This document shows, one piece after another, positions 1-8,215 of a DNA stretch of 64,000 bases. The notes beneath the pieces were generated by a model that searched no databases, was not told where the DNA came from, and saw only the letters and a program-made list of their open reading frames with translations. Made by a program: the position numbers and the translations under genes. This stretch comes from Deltaproteobacteria bacterium (lineage in GTDB: Bacteria; Myxococcota_A; UBA9042): assembly GCA_020632665.1 (NCBI GenBank), contig JACKFC010000005.1:1-64000 (forward strand), written 5' to 3'. How positions within the stretch are numbered: position 1 is the first letter of the stretch; every line of letters starts with the position of its first letter.

Positions 1-89
1 CCGGCGACGAGTCGGCGCATGCCGTCACGTCGAGCCGAAATGCCATGGGCGCGGGCGGCCCCGCTGGAGAATTGCTGCAACCCGAGCAT
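1..89 (-). CDS. possible 5' end of riboswitch-controlled gene (partial)
   Basis: An open frame on the reverse strand runs from an ATG at 89 off the left edge. A second in-frame ATG at 20 begins Met-Arg-Arg-Leu-Val-Ala, which looks like the first residues of a signal peptide. The frame lies directly downstream of the cobalamin riboswitch, so it, or a gene just beyond the edge, is probably the regulated gene. Too little is visible to name a product. From the family of such riboswitches a TonB-dependent cobalamin receptor, a corrinoid transporter or a cobalamin biosynthesis gene would be expected. No strong ribosome binding site is seen for either ATG. Confidence 0.3.
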   Translation of the reverse strand, partial: MLGLQQFSSGAARAHGISARRDGMRRLVA

Positions 90-124
90 CGCCGTCCCGA
101 TCCGCGAGGAGGTCGATGGAGGAT

Positions 125-262
125 GCCCCGGGTAGGTCTCCTGGCTCACGCAGCGGCCGCGGCCGATGCGCTCACAGTGGCGGGCCCGCGCCGGTCTTGC
201 ACCGGCTTCCCTCCGAACACGCCGCGAAGGCGAGGTCGGCGCGACGGAACTTCCGCCGCGAC
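125..262 (-). promoter_or_regulatory. cobalamin (B12) riboswitch
   Basis: Read on the reverse strand, the region holds the conserved cobalamin riboswitch core in order: GGGAAGCCGGTGCAA (about 212-198), a CCGGCGCGGGCCCGCCACTGT segment containing the B12 box GCCACTGT (181-174), a variable stem, and then GAGCCAGGAGACCTACC (about 147-131). These are the adenosylcobalamin-binding elements of the family. It lies 3' of a promoter-like sequence and points out of the left edge, so it controls a leftward gene not in the window. The outer limits are estimates, because the P1 stem cannot be folded exactly by eye. Confidence 0.9.
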
Positions 263-278
263 ACCACGAGGCGCGTCG

Positions 279-308
279 ACGCTAGCCCACAACGCCGCGA
301 TTGGCCAA
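279..308 (-). promoter_or_regulatory. sigma-70-like promoter for the riboswitch transcript
   Basis: On the reverse strand TTGGCC (308-303) and TAGCGT (284-279) are separated by 18 bp. The predicted start near 272 would give a transcript beginning just upstream of the riboswitch aptamer. The same TTGnCn/TAGnnT pattern occurs upstream of several other genes in the window. Confidence 0.4.
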
Positions 309-325
309 CCCCAGCGCACGGCGCC

Positions 326-366
326 AAAAACGCCGAGCCCTCCGCGGCCGGTGGGCCGGGAGGGCT
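326..366 (-). terminator. rho-independent terminator after the 395-1558 gene
   Basis: Reading leftward, AGCCCTCC (366-359) pairs with GGAGGGCT (343-336) in an 8-bp stem. The loop is GC-rich and can itself fold (CGGCC/GGCCG). CGGCG and five Ts (330-326) follow. It sits about 30 bases after the stop codon of the reverse-strand lipoprotein gene and insulates the riboswitch promoter from it. Confidence 0.75.
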
Positions 367-394
367 GGCGTGCCGATCGTGGCGGGGCCTTCGG

Positions 395-1558
395 CTACGG
401 CGCGCCGCAGACGTTGTCCGTCGTATTGCACGGCGCCAAGTAGAGCGGCACGTCGATCGGCACGTGGCTCGCGGCCGGGATCTGCGAGATCTGCATCGAG
501 CCGCCGTAGAGGATGGTGTTGCTGCTCGCTTCGATGACCGAGATGCGCACACCGATGGCGCCGCTCGTGATGCCGCAGACCACCAAGCCCTTGGCGCCGG
601 CAGGGATCTGGCAGGTCGGCGTGGCGAACTGCATATCCAGCACGCGGTTGTCGTAGGTCGCGTTGGGCCCGATATCGCAAGGCTTCTTCGCCCAGGCGTC
701 GCTCATCGGGATGACGACCGTCTGCTGTCCGCCGGCGAGGTCCGAGACCTCGACCAGGACGAACTCCGAGCCGTGGCTGCCGCAGGTGCCGCCGTCCTGG
801 AACTGCCAATCGAGGCTGACGGTCGAGGTCATGCTGACGACGTCGATGGCCCCGTCGATGAAGGTGGTCGCGGCCGGCAGGACCTGCACCGGCCCGAAGA
901 CCGTCGGGTTGCCGTAGAGGATCGCCCCGCCCGCGCTCGCGCCGTCGAGCTGGATGTAGACGGTGCCTGTCGGCACGCCCGTGAGGTTGGCGCCGCCGCT
1001 GGCGCAGTTGGCCTCGCCCGTGGCGACGATCTTCGTCTTGCTGGGGTCGAGGATCGAGATGAACATCTTGCTCAGCCCGGCCGCGTTGCAGCCTGCAGCG
1101 GCGGACTGGCCGGCGATGGTCCAGCTCAGTTGCACGTTGCCGAGCGCGCTCTGCCCGGTCAGCGCGGCGATCGGGGTGGTGGTGACGCGGTTGGCGTCGA
1201 CCAGCACGCTGCCGATGCTGGCGCTGGCGACCAGGGTGCCGCCGGCCGAGAAGCCCTCGATCGTCACGGTGTGGACGCCCGGGTTCACCGTCAGCGATTG
1301 GAAGCCCTTGCTGCAGGCGATGCCGCTTTGCTCGGCGTCGACGATCGAGCCACGCGAGGAGCGGATCCGGACGTTCGAGATGCCCTGGCTGTCACAGCCG
1401 CCGGGCACCTGCCACTGCACCTCGAGGGTGCCGAAGCCGGTGGTGGTCGAGTTGACGATGCAGCCCGACGCGAGCAGGCCGACCAGCGCGGCGAGCAACG
1501 GCATCGCGCGGCGCGGGAAAAGACGGGAAACGAGATTTCGGTTGGGGTCGCGGTTCAT
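395..1558 (-). CDS. lipoprotein with three internal beta-type repeats, unknown function
   Basis: A 387-residue protein. The N-terminus has two arginine pairs, a hydrophobic stretch and a lipobox LLASGC with the lipidated Cys at residue 33, so it should be an envelope lipoprotein. After that the sequence repeats three times with a spacing of roughly 100 residues. Each copy has an aromatic strand followed by a Cys (QWQVPGGC, SWTIAGQSAAAGC, DWQFQDGGTC) and a later segment of alternating small and beta-branched residues ending near a second Cys. This suggests three disulfide-stabilised beta-sandwich units. The start is supported by a perfect GGAGGTGA site just before the ATG. The gene stands alone, with its own promoter and terminator. 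I do not recognise the family, and adhesin or substrate binding is only a guess. Confidence 0.8.
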   Translation of the reverse strand: MNRDPNRNLVSRLFPRRAMPLLAALVGLLASGCIVNSTTTGFGTLEVQWQVPGGCDSQGISNVRIRSSRGSIVDAEQSGIACSKGFQSLTVNPGVHTVTIEGFSAGGTLVASASIGSVLVDANRVTTTPIAALTGQSALGNVQLSWTIAGQSAAAGCNAAGLSKMFISILDPSKTKIVATGEANCASGGANLTGVPTGTVYIQLDGASAGGAILYGNPTVFGPVQVLPAATTFIDGAIDVVSMTSTVSLDWQFQDGGTCGSHGSEFVLVEVSDLAGGQQTVVIPMSDAWAKKPCDIGPNATYDNRVLDMQFATPTCQIPAGAKGLVVCGITSGAIGVRISVIEASSNTILYGGSMQISQIPAASHVPIDVPLYLAPCNTTDNVCGAP

Positions 1559-1592
1559 GGTTCACCTCCGCTCCAGGAACGCCTCGGCCCGG

Positions 1593-1620
1593 AGTCTATT
1601 CGACCCAGGCGTGGCGGCAA
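1593..1620 (-). promoter_or_regulatory. promoter of the 395-1558 lipoprotein gene
   Basis: On the reverse strand TTGCCG (1620-1615) and TAGACT (1598-1593) lie 16 bp apart, ending 34 bases before the ATG and followed by a GGAGGTGA ribosome binding site. The -35 matches TTGACA at 4 of 6 positions. Confidence 0.45.
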
Positions 1621-1739
1621 GCGAGTCGAGCCGGTGAATCCACGGATCGGCGCGGAATTTGACGCTCGCTCCGCACCCCGGACGATTGTGTCCGGACGTG
1701 CCGCGCCCCGCGGTGCGCATTCTCGGGAGTCGCGACGCC

Positions 1740-2519
1740 ATGAAGCGGGCCGCAGCCAAGTCACCGGGACGACGCAGTCGCACGATCGATAGGCTCGTGG
1801 CCTGTTTGCTCGGCGGGCTCGTGGTCGGTTGCGGCGGCATCGAGCTGCGGCCACCGAGCGCGCTGCCGTCGGCGTCTTGGCTGGCCGAGCGGGCCGAAGA
1901 TCCGTGGCTTCCGGCCCCTGATGCAGAAGACGTGACGCCGCCGCCGCGACCTCGTCCGCCCCGGACCGCTCGCCGCGACAGCCGTCGCGCAGTGGTGCCC
2001 CCGCCCGTCGTCCGGCCAGCCTTGGAAGGCGATCGCGACCAACTCGCCGGTCAGCGGGTCGCCGCTGCGCAGCGCCTTCTCGGCCGCAGCGGCAACGCCG
2101 ATCGACCCTTCGTCGACGAGGTGCTGCACGCCGCGGGGCAAGGCGTCGCCGTGCCTCGAAATCAGGTCTACGCCGTCGCGCTGCATCAGGCCCTCGGCGG
2201 TCGTGACGCCGAAGTGTCGTCGACTGCCGTGCGCGCCGGCGACCTCGCGTTCTTCCGCGACACCCTCGACCTCAACGGCAACCGACGACCGGACGACGGC
2301 CTGACCCTCGTCGCCCTGGTCGAGCGGGTCGAGGCCGACCGCGTCCTGCTGATCGCCCGCCGCGCCGGCCGGGTGCGCCGGCTCGCCGTCAGCACCAGCG
2401 CGCGGTCGACCGTTCGCACCGCCGCCGGTCGCGTCGTCAACACGCGGTTGGTGCGCTGGCCTGGCGAGCGCGACGCGCGGACCACGGGCGAATGCCTCGC
2501 CGCCTTCGTCCGGCCCTGA
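1740..2519 (+). CDS. lipoprotein with degenerate NlpC/P60-like domain
   Basis: A 259-residue protein. The ATG at 1740 is preferred to an in-frame codon at 1659 because it directly precedes a basic N-terminus and a lipoprotein signal ending LVVGC. A Pro/Arg-rich spacer follows to about residue 95. The C-terminal half has the order expected of an NlpC/P60 fold: a helix (FVDEVLHAAG), then VPRNQVY, and then AGDLAFF, which matches the pGDLvFF strand of NlpC/P60 peptidases. The usual catalytic DCSG Cys is not present at the start of the helix, where RPFVD is found instead. The His normally found after GDLvFF is also not evident. It may therefore be a non-catalytic relative that binds rather than cuts cell-wall peptides. 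The fold assignment is inference from a few motifs. TTGACG at 1659 could be a -35 element, but no convincing -10 follows. Confidence 0.7.
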   Translation: MKRAAAKSPGRRSRTIDRLVACLLGGLVVGCGGIELRPPSALPSASWLAERAEDPWLPAPDAEDVTPPPRPRPPRTARRDSRRAVVPPPVVRPALEGDRDQLAGQRVAAAQRLLGRSGNADRPFVDEVLHAAGQGVAVPRNQVYAVALHQALGGRDAEVSSTAVRAGDLAFFRDTLDLNGNRRPDDGLTLVALVERVEADRVLLIARRAGRVRRLAVSTSARSTVRTAAGRVVNTRLVRWPGERDARTTGECLAAFVRP

Positions 2520-2606
2520 GGCGGCTGCGCGGCGATTTCTGGACCATCCCCAACTTGCGGCGAAGATCGAAGCCGTTCGGGGCGTCGCACGCCCTGGGAG
2601 GTCGCC

Positions 2607-2819
2607 ATGCAGCTCGTCGACAAGCTCGTGATCGGACGTCGTTACGTCCTCTTCGCCAAGGATGGCCATATCGAAGGCAAGTTGGTGCGCAAGGACGCGC
2701 TCATGGTCGAAGTGCAGCGCGCTGACGGCAGCACCGTGCGCCTGGGCCGGCAGCAGGTCTTCGCCGTGCTCGAGCCGAGCGCGCGCCGCCCGGCGTCGGG
2801 CCTGCGCGCCGTCAGCTAG
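2607..2819 (+). CDS. 70-residue protein, unknown function
   Basis: A short gene with a strong GGGAGGT ribosome binding site 6 bases before the ATG. The first 55 residues read as a compact beta-rich domain (LVIGRRYVLFAKDG, GKLVRKDALMVEVQ, VRLGRQQVFAVLEP), resembling a small SH3- or Sm-like barrel that alternates hydrophobic and charged positions. The last 12 residues are low-complexity Ser/Ala/Arg. There is no signal peptide, so it should be cytoplasmic. Its stop overlaps the stop of convergent mutS2 by 8 bases. I do not recognise the family; a nucleic-acid or ligand-binding adaptor is possible but not shown. Confidence 0.6.
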   Translation: MQLVDKLVIGRRYVLFAKDGHIEGKLVRKDALMVEVQRADGSTVRLGRQQVFAVLEPSARRPASGLRAVS

Positions 2820-5262
2820 CCAGCCAGACCAGCGTCGCCCCGCCGCTGCCCTCGCCCGCGCCGGCGAGCCGTGATTTGCGCACTTGCGGGTGCCGGCGCA
2901 GGTGCTGCTCGACCGCGCGCTTGAGCGCTCCGGTGCCGAGCCCGTGCACCACCGTCACCCCGCGACGTGCCGCCATCACCGACGCATCGAGGAAGGCGTC
3001 CACCGCCGCCAAGGCTTCGTCGACCCGCATCCCGCGCAGATCGATCGTATTCTCCGCGCTGCGGAAGGTGACGCTGTCGTCGCTCTCGTCCAGGGCGCCG
3101 CCGCCGATGCCCGTCGCGGCAGCGCTCGGACCCGCCGCGATCGGATGCACGCCGTCCTCGTCGCGGCGTCGCCGTCGCGGTTCGGCCGCCTTCTCGCTGG
3201 CCCGCGTGGTCCGGAGCTGGGCGAGTGGCGCGCGGAGCTCGAGCGCGCCGGCGACCACCCGCGCTTCTTCGCGGCGGCTGTCGATCTCCACGATCCGCAC
3301 GACACGGGCGAGGCCGGTATGGAAGACCTCGTCGCCGGGGGCGAGCTGCTCGGCGTCGACGTCGTCGCGGAGCTGGCCGTCGCCGGCGCGTGGCTCGTCG
3401 CGGGCGCAGCGCTCGCGTAAGGCGCGTTGCTCGGCAGCGAGGCGACGGCTCGCCTTCTCGACCGGGACGGCGCCGCGCTCGACCTGCTCGCGTTGCTCCT
3501 GGATCGTGGCTCGGATGGCCTCGATCGCCTCGATCGCCTCCGCTGCCGCCGCCGCGATCCGCTTGTCTGCGGCGAGCTTCTCGTGCTTTCGCTGGGCGTC
3601 CAGACGCTGCCGGGCCTCCTCGAGTTGGCGGCGGGCGTGCTCCTGTTGCCGCAGCTCCGAGCGGAGGGTCTGCCGGGTCTGCTCCAACTCTTCGAGCAAG
3701 GCCATCGCGTCCACGCCGGCGCCGCCCAGGAGCGCATCGGCGCGGCCGAGGACGTCGTCCGGCAAGCCGACCCGCGCCGCGAGGGCCAACGGGCTGGAGG
3801 AGCCGACGGCGCCGACCCGGAGGCGGTAGGTGGGGGCGCCGTGCTGGCGATCGAGCTCGAGCGCGGCGTTGAGGAAGCGCGGATCCTGCACCGCGAGCAT
3901 CTTCACCGCTTCGTCGTGGGTGGTACAGGCGCCGACGGTGTCGGTCTCGGCCAGGGCCTCCAGCACCGCGCGCGCCAGGGCCGAACCCGCTGCCGGCTCG
4001 GTGCCGCTGGCCAGCTCGTCGAGCAGGATCAGGTGGCGACCACCGCCGCGCGCCGCCGCGAGCACGTCGCGCAGCCGCTCGAGGTGGCCGGCGAAGGTCG
4101 AGAGGCCGCGACCGAGGTCTTGCGCGTCGCCGAGCACCACGTGGACCTCGTCGGCCCACGGCAGGCGCGAGCCCTCCCCGGCGCAGATCTGCAGGCCCAT
4201 CCGCGCCATCGCCGCGGCGACGCCGACGGTCGTCAGCGTCACCGTCTTGCCGCCGCCGTTCGGACCGCTGACGACCAGCCAGCGCGCGTTGCCGGTGCCG
4301 ATATCGTTCGGCACGACGACGCCTGGGCGACCTTCGGCTGCGAGCACCAACAGAGGATGCCGGGCCGCGCGCAGGTCCATCGTCGCGTCGCCGGAAAAGA
4401 CCGGCCGGCTGGTCCCGAGCGTCCGGCACAGCGTCGCGGCGGCGAAGACCAGGTCGAGCGCGATCAGCGTCTGCACGACGGCGTTGACCTCCGGCTCGAT
4501 CGCGCCGACGCGGCCCGAGAGTTCGCTCAGGATGCGGCGCTCCTCGGCGCGTACTGCCTCGGCGACCAGGGCGAGGCGGTTGTTCTGCTCGACCAATTCG
4601 GTCGGCTCGACGAAGACGGTCGCGCCGGTCTGCGAGCTGCCGTGGACGATGCCGGCGACGTGGCGGCGGTCCGATGCCCGCACCGGCAGCACGAAGCGAT
4701 CTTGCCGCACGGTCCAATAGTCGTCCTGCAGCGCCCCCTGCTGGTCGACGTCGCGGACCAATTCGCCGATCCGGCGCCGCATCGTCGCCGAGAGCTGCCG
4801 CACCTCGGCGCGCCGCCGCGCCAATTCCGGGCTGGCGTCGTCGCGCAAGGCGTCGTGCTCGTCGAAGCTCTCGATCAGCGTCCAGGCGAGGTCGTCGTGC
4901 GCCGGCACCGCCGCGGCCCGCTCCGAGAGCCCCGGCGCGACCGCCTGCCACGACTCGGCCGCGTCGCGCACTTCCGCACCGGCGCGCAAGAGCACGCCGA
5001 TCCGGCGCAGATCCGCGCCATCGAGCATGCCGCCGCGCACCGCGAGGGCCAGGGCGTCGCCGAAGTCGAGGCGGCTCGGGATCGCCGCCGCCAAGCCGCG
5101 ATCGTCGAGGGCGCGCGCCTCGTCGAGGGCGTCGAGTCGCGCCTCCGCTTCGGCCAAGCTGCCGGCCTGCTCCAGGTTGCGGGCACGCTCGGCCGCCAGC
5201 TCACTGGCGCAGCGCGTGGCGAGGGCGTCACGGATTCGGTGCAGTTCGAGCGGATCTCGCAT
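2812..5262 (-). CDS. mutS2: MutS2 family DNA/ribosome-collision ATPase with Smr domain
   Basis: An 816-residue protein with the full MutS2 architecture: N-terminal core and clamp regions, the ATPase with Walker A GPNGGGKT (about 330-338) and Walker B LILLDELASGTEP (about 405-418), a long Gln/Glu/Arg-rich coiled coil (about 510-630), a KOW-like stretch, and a C-terminal Smr nuclease domain (from about 736) with DLRGM and HGLGTGALK motifs. Family members suppress recombination or split stalled, collided ribosomes through the Smr domain. The frame stays open 213 bases further upstream. The ATG at 5262 is chosen because it gives the usual family N-terminus and has a GGAGG site 4 bases before it. 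It is divergent from the AAA-TPR gene across 100 bases. Confidence 0.95.
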   Translation of the reverse strand: MRDPLELHRIRDALATRCASELAAERARNLEQAGSLAEAEARLDALDEARALDDRGLAAAIPSRLDFGDALALAVRGGMLDGADLRRIGVLLRAGAEVRDAAESWQAVAPGLSERAAAVPAHDDLAWTLIESFDEHDALRDDASPELARRRAEVRQLSATMRRRIGELVRDVDQQGALQDDYWTVRQDRFVLPVRASDRRHVAGIVHGSSQTGATVFVEPTELVEQNNRLALVAEAVRAEERRILSELSGRVGAIEPEVNAVVQTLIALDLVFAAATLCRTLGTSRPVFSGDATMDLRAARHPLLVLAAEGRPGVVVPNDIGTGNARWLVVSGPNGGGKTVTLTTVGVAAAMARMGLQICAGEGSRLPWADEVHVVLGDAQDLGRGLSTFAGHLERLRDVLAAARGGGRHLILLDELASGTEPAAGSALARAVLEALAETDTVGACTTHDEAVKMLAVQDPRFLNAALELDRQHGAPTYRLRVGAVGSSSPLALAARVGLPDDVLGRADALLGGAGVDAMALLEELEQTRQTLRSELRQQEHARRQLEEARQRLDAQRKHEKLAADKRIAAAAAEAIEAIEAIRATIQEQREQVERGAVPVEKASRRLAAEQRALRERCARDEPRAGDGQLRDDVDAEQLAPGDEVFHTGLARVVRIVEIDSRREEARVVAGALELRAPLAQLRTTRASEKAAEPRRRRRDEDGVHPIAAGPSAAATGIGGGALDESDDSVTFRSAENTIDLRGMRVDEALAAVDAFLDASVMAARRGVTVVHGLGTGALKRAVEQHLRRHPQVRKSRLAGAGEGSGGATLVWLAS

Positions 5263-5284
5263 GGGCCTCCGAGGCGCGGCCGGG

Positions 5285-5313
5285 TTGCCGCTGCCGGGGC
5301 CCCCTTCTATCAT
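5285..5313 (+). promoter_or_regulatory. promoter for the AAA-TPR gene
   Basis: TTGCCG (5285-5290) and TATCAT (5308-5313) are separated by exactly 17 bp in the mutS2/AAA-TPR divergent gap. The -10 matches TATAAT at 5 of 6 positions. Transcription would start about 42 bases before the ATG at 5363. Confidence 0.5.
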
Positions 5314-5362
5314 CCCCCCTCGGACCCGCGGAAGCGGTACGCCCCCGAACGGATGGACGCCG

Positions 5363-8170
5363 ATGACGACCGCAGACCCAGGTTCCTCCGCGCCCGATTC
5401 GACGGCGACCCGTCCGAGCCCGGCACCACCCTTGCCGACCCAAGCCGGCGAGGGCAGCGACCCGACCCGCGCCACGACGCCTCCGGCCGCTGCGGGGCGC
5501 GGCCTGCTGCGGACCCGTTCGCGATCGACCTGGGACGCATTCCGCCGCGCCGCGCCACGCGAGACCTCGGTGCTCGGCCGGCAGATCCCCTTCCTCGGCC
5601 GCCGCGCCGATCTCGAGAAGCTCTACGATACCCTGCGCGACGCGCTGAACCGGCGTGATTGCAGGGTCGCGTGGCTGCACGGCGCGCCGGGGCTGGGCAA
5701 GAGCCGGCTGTTGCGGGAGCTCGAGCGCGCCGTCGCGCCGCACCGCCGCGGCGTGCTGTGGCTCAACGTGAGCGCCGAACCCGGGCTCGCCGGGCCGCCG
5801 ACCCTGACCGGCCGCATCGTCCTGGCCTTGCTCGACGGCGAAGGCCTGCTCGGCCGGCCCGACGCATGGAAGCAGTTCAGCGCCCGCGCCGCCGAGCTGG
5901 TCGGTGAGCGCCACGCCGCCGAATGCATGGCCGTGGTCGGTCCGCTGGTCGGCGTCGCCCACCCCGATGCCGACGCGCGCTCCTCGACCCGGCCGGTCGA
6001 CCCAGAGCCCGAGATCGCCGTGCAATTCCTCGGCAGCCTGCTGCGCAGCCGCGGCCGTTCCGGGCCGATCGTGCTGCAGATCGACGCCAGCCGCGGTGGC
6101 CTGGAGGAGACCACGCTGGTCTGCCGCGGCCTGACCGAAGCGCTGGCCGGCATCTCGGCCGCGATCCTGGTCGAGGCCCGCCGCGGGGTGCCGCGGGCCC
6201 TGCCGGCGGCGCAGGTGCACCTCGCGCCGCTTGCGGAAGAAGACGCGCTCTCGCTGGTGCGCTTCGTCCTCTCCAAAGTGCAGGACGCTCCGTCCGGTCT
6301 CGATCGCGAGCTCCTGGCCCGCGCCGCCGGTTCCCCCGAACGCATCCTCGACTTGGTGCGCGGCATGGTCGCGGCGCGCGATTTGGTCGACAGCGAGGGC
6401 CGCTGGCGTTGGCGCGGTCAGACCGAGCCGGGCTCGCCGACCCTGCCGCCGACCTCCGCTGGGGCCGCGCGCGATTCGGCCGGCGCGCTGCCGGATCGCC
6501 TCGCTCGGCTCCCCGACGATCTGCGCGAGGTCGTCGATGCCGCGGCCATCTTCGGCGCGACCTTCTGGTTCGGCGGCGTACTCTCGGTGCTCCGTGGCAG
6601 CCGCAAGGGCGCCGGCGACGCGATGAGCGATCGCGACCGCAGCCGGCTCAAGGCCGCGCTGATGCAGCTCCAATCGGTCGAGATCATCGGTTTCGTCGAC
6701 GAGGGCAAGAAGAACGCAGATGTCGCCTTCGCCTTCGAGATGCCGGGCGACGCCGCGCTGCTGGTCGCCGCGCTGACGCCGGATCGACGCCGGCTCGCCG
6801 CCCGACTCGGCGCGCAATGGCTGAGCGTGCGGCCGCGGACCGATCCGATCGCCGATTGGGCCCGCATCGGGGAGCTCTTCGTCGCCGGCGGTCGGCTGCG
6901 ACAGGGCGCCGAGGCCTTCGTCCACGCCGGCACTGCAGCACGTGACGTCGGTCAGGTACACCGCGCGGTCGAGCTCTTCGCCGAAGGCGCTCGCTTGGTC
7001 GAGGCCGACGACGCTGACCTCGCCGCGGACCTGCGGATCGCCCACGGCGGTGGCTTGCTGCGCCTTTCGCGCATCGCCGACGCCGAGCCGGTCCTGCTCG
7101 ACGGCCTGCGCATGGCGCGCACGCTCGAAGACGACCGCAGGTGCGGTGAAGCGCAGCTGCGCATCGCCCAGGTCGCCCGGGTTTCCGGCCGCTACGAGAT
7201 GTCCCTCGGCTTCCTCGAAGGCGCGCTGAAGCATTTCCGGGTCGCCGGCGAGCACCGTTGGATCGCGGATGTGATGGACGAGCTCGGGCTCTGCCATCTG
7301 GCCCGCGGCGAGCAAGACGCGCTGCGCGAAGCGCTGGCCTATTTCCTCAAAGCGTTGGCGTTGCGCCGGCGCTCCGAAGACCGCCGCGTTCTCGCCCGCT
7401 CGCTCTGTCATATCGCGCGGGTCCACGTCGCCCGCGGCCACTTCGACGACGCCCAGGACGCGGCGGAAGAGGCGGCCCAGATCGGCGAGCAGATCGTCGA
7501 TCGTTGGGGGATCGCGCAGGCCAAGATGGTGCTCGGTGAGGTCCACGCCGCCGCCGGCCGCTACCGTTCCGCGCTCGCAGCCTGGGGGGCTGCTGCCGGG
7601 CTGGCCGAGGAGCTCGGCGATCCGGCACGCAAGCTCGAGATCGAGATCGACCACGCCGACGCGCTGATCGCGACCGGTCGCTGGCACGACGCCGCGGCGA
7701 TGCTGGTCGAGGCGCTGACGATCGCACGCCGCATCGACGATCCCGAGCTGCTCTCTGGTGTATTCCGCGTTCAGGCGAGCATCTCGCTGGAGCGCGAAGC
7801 CTTGGAGACGGCCGATCTCGACAGCCAACAGGCGGTCGAAGTCGCGCGCGCGTCCGGTGCCCGCGGCAGCGTGGCCCGCGCGCTTCTGGTTCGTGGTTGT
7901 GTGCTCGGCACCCGCGCGCTCACCGGCCAAGGCGCGACCAGCACGCTGCTCGACCGCCAAGCCACCGAGGCCTTCGACGAGGCGCTCGAGACCTTCGCGC
8001 GCATGGGCGACCTGGTGCACCAGCTCTCTGGCCTGCGCTCCTATGTCCATTACCTGACGCAGCGCGGTGGTGGGCCGCGCTTGGTCGGCGTCGAGTCGCG
8101 GCTGGCGGAAGTCCAGGCCGAGCTGACCCGGGTCTCCGGCATCCACCCCAACGTCGACTCCGGCGACTGA
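5363..8170 (+). CDS. AAA/STAND-type ATPase with C-terminal TPR repeats
   Basis: A 935-residue cytoplasmic protein. Residues 1-70 are a Ser/Thr/Pro-rich leader. A predicted ATPase follows (about 75-450) with FLGRRADLEKL, the usual entry motif of orc/MalT-like AAA ATPases, and Walker A HGAPGLGKS (106-114). The Walker B-like strand PIVLQIDASRGG has only one acidic residue where family members normally have two, so hydrolysis may be weak. From about residue 500 to the end come ten or more TPR-like helix pairs (for example AVELFAEGARLVEADD, RQAAEAAQIGEQI-type units). This build is shared by signalling NTPases and by the tail of myxobacterial kinases of the PknK type, but no kinase or DNA-binding domain is seen. 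The start at 5363 is preferred over far-upstream codons that lie inside mutS2. Confidence 0.85.
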   Translation: MTTADPGSSAPDSTATRPSPAPPLPTQAGEGSDPTRATTPPAAAGRGLLRTRSRSTWDAFRRAAPRETSVLGRQIPFLGRRADLEKLYDTLRDALNRRDCRVAWLHGAPGLGKSRLLRELERAVAPHRRGVLWLNVSAEPGLAGPPTLTGRIVLALLDGEGLLGRPDAWKQFSARAAELVGERHAAECMAVVGPLVGVAHPDADARSSTRPVDPEPEIAVQFLGSLLRSRGRSGPIVLQIDASRGGLEETTLVCRGLTEALAGISAAILVEARRGVPRALPAAQVHLAPLAEEDALSLVRFVLSKVQDAPSGLDRELLARAAGSPERILDLVRGMVAARDLVDSEGRWRWRGQTEPGSPTLPPTSAGAARDSAGALPDRLARLPDDLREVVDAAAIFGATFWFGGVLSVLRGSRKGAGDAMSDRDRSRLKAALMQLQSVEIIGFVDEGKKNADVAFAFEMPGDAALLVAALTPDRRRLAARLGAQWLSVRPRTDPIADWARIGELFVAGGRLRQGAEAFVHAGTAARDVGQVHRAVELFAEGARLVEADDADLAADLRIAHGGGLLRLSRIADAEPVLLDGLRMARTLEDDRRCGEAQLRIAQVARVSGRYEMSLGFLEGALKHFRVAGEHRWIADVMDELGLCHLARGEQDALREALAYFLKALALRRRSEDRRVLARSLCHIARVHVARGHFDDAQDAAEEAAQIGEQIVDRWGIAQAKMVLGEVHAAAGRYRSALAAWGAAAGLAEELGDPARKLEIEIDHADALIATGRWHDAAAMLVEALTIARRIDDPELLSGVFRVQASISLEREALETADLDSQQAVEVARASGARGSVARALLVRGCVLGTRALTGQGATSTLLDRQATEAFDEALETFARMGDLVHQLSGLRSYVHYLTQRGGGPRLVGVESRLAEVQAELTRVSGIHPNVDSGD

Positions 8171-8215
8171 GGCCGCGGCACGGATCGCTGCTGCGCCGGT
8201 GCGCCGGCGGCTGGC

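Noticed and set aside
116..1792. A 558-residue forward frame over the riboswitch and lipoprotein gene
   Set aside because: Composition is antisense-type, and it covers a riboswitch and terminator.
5228..8146. A 972-residue reverse frame opposite the AAA-TPR gene
   Set aside because: Same bias pattern; the forward frame has Walker A and TPRs.
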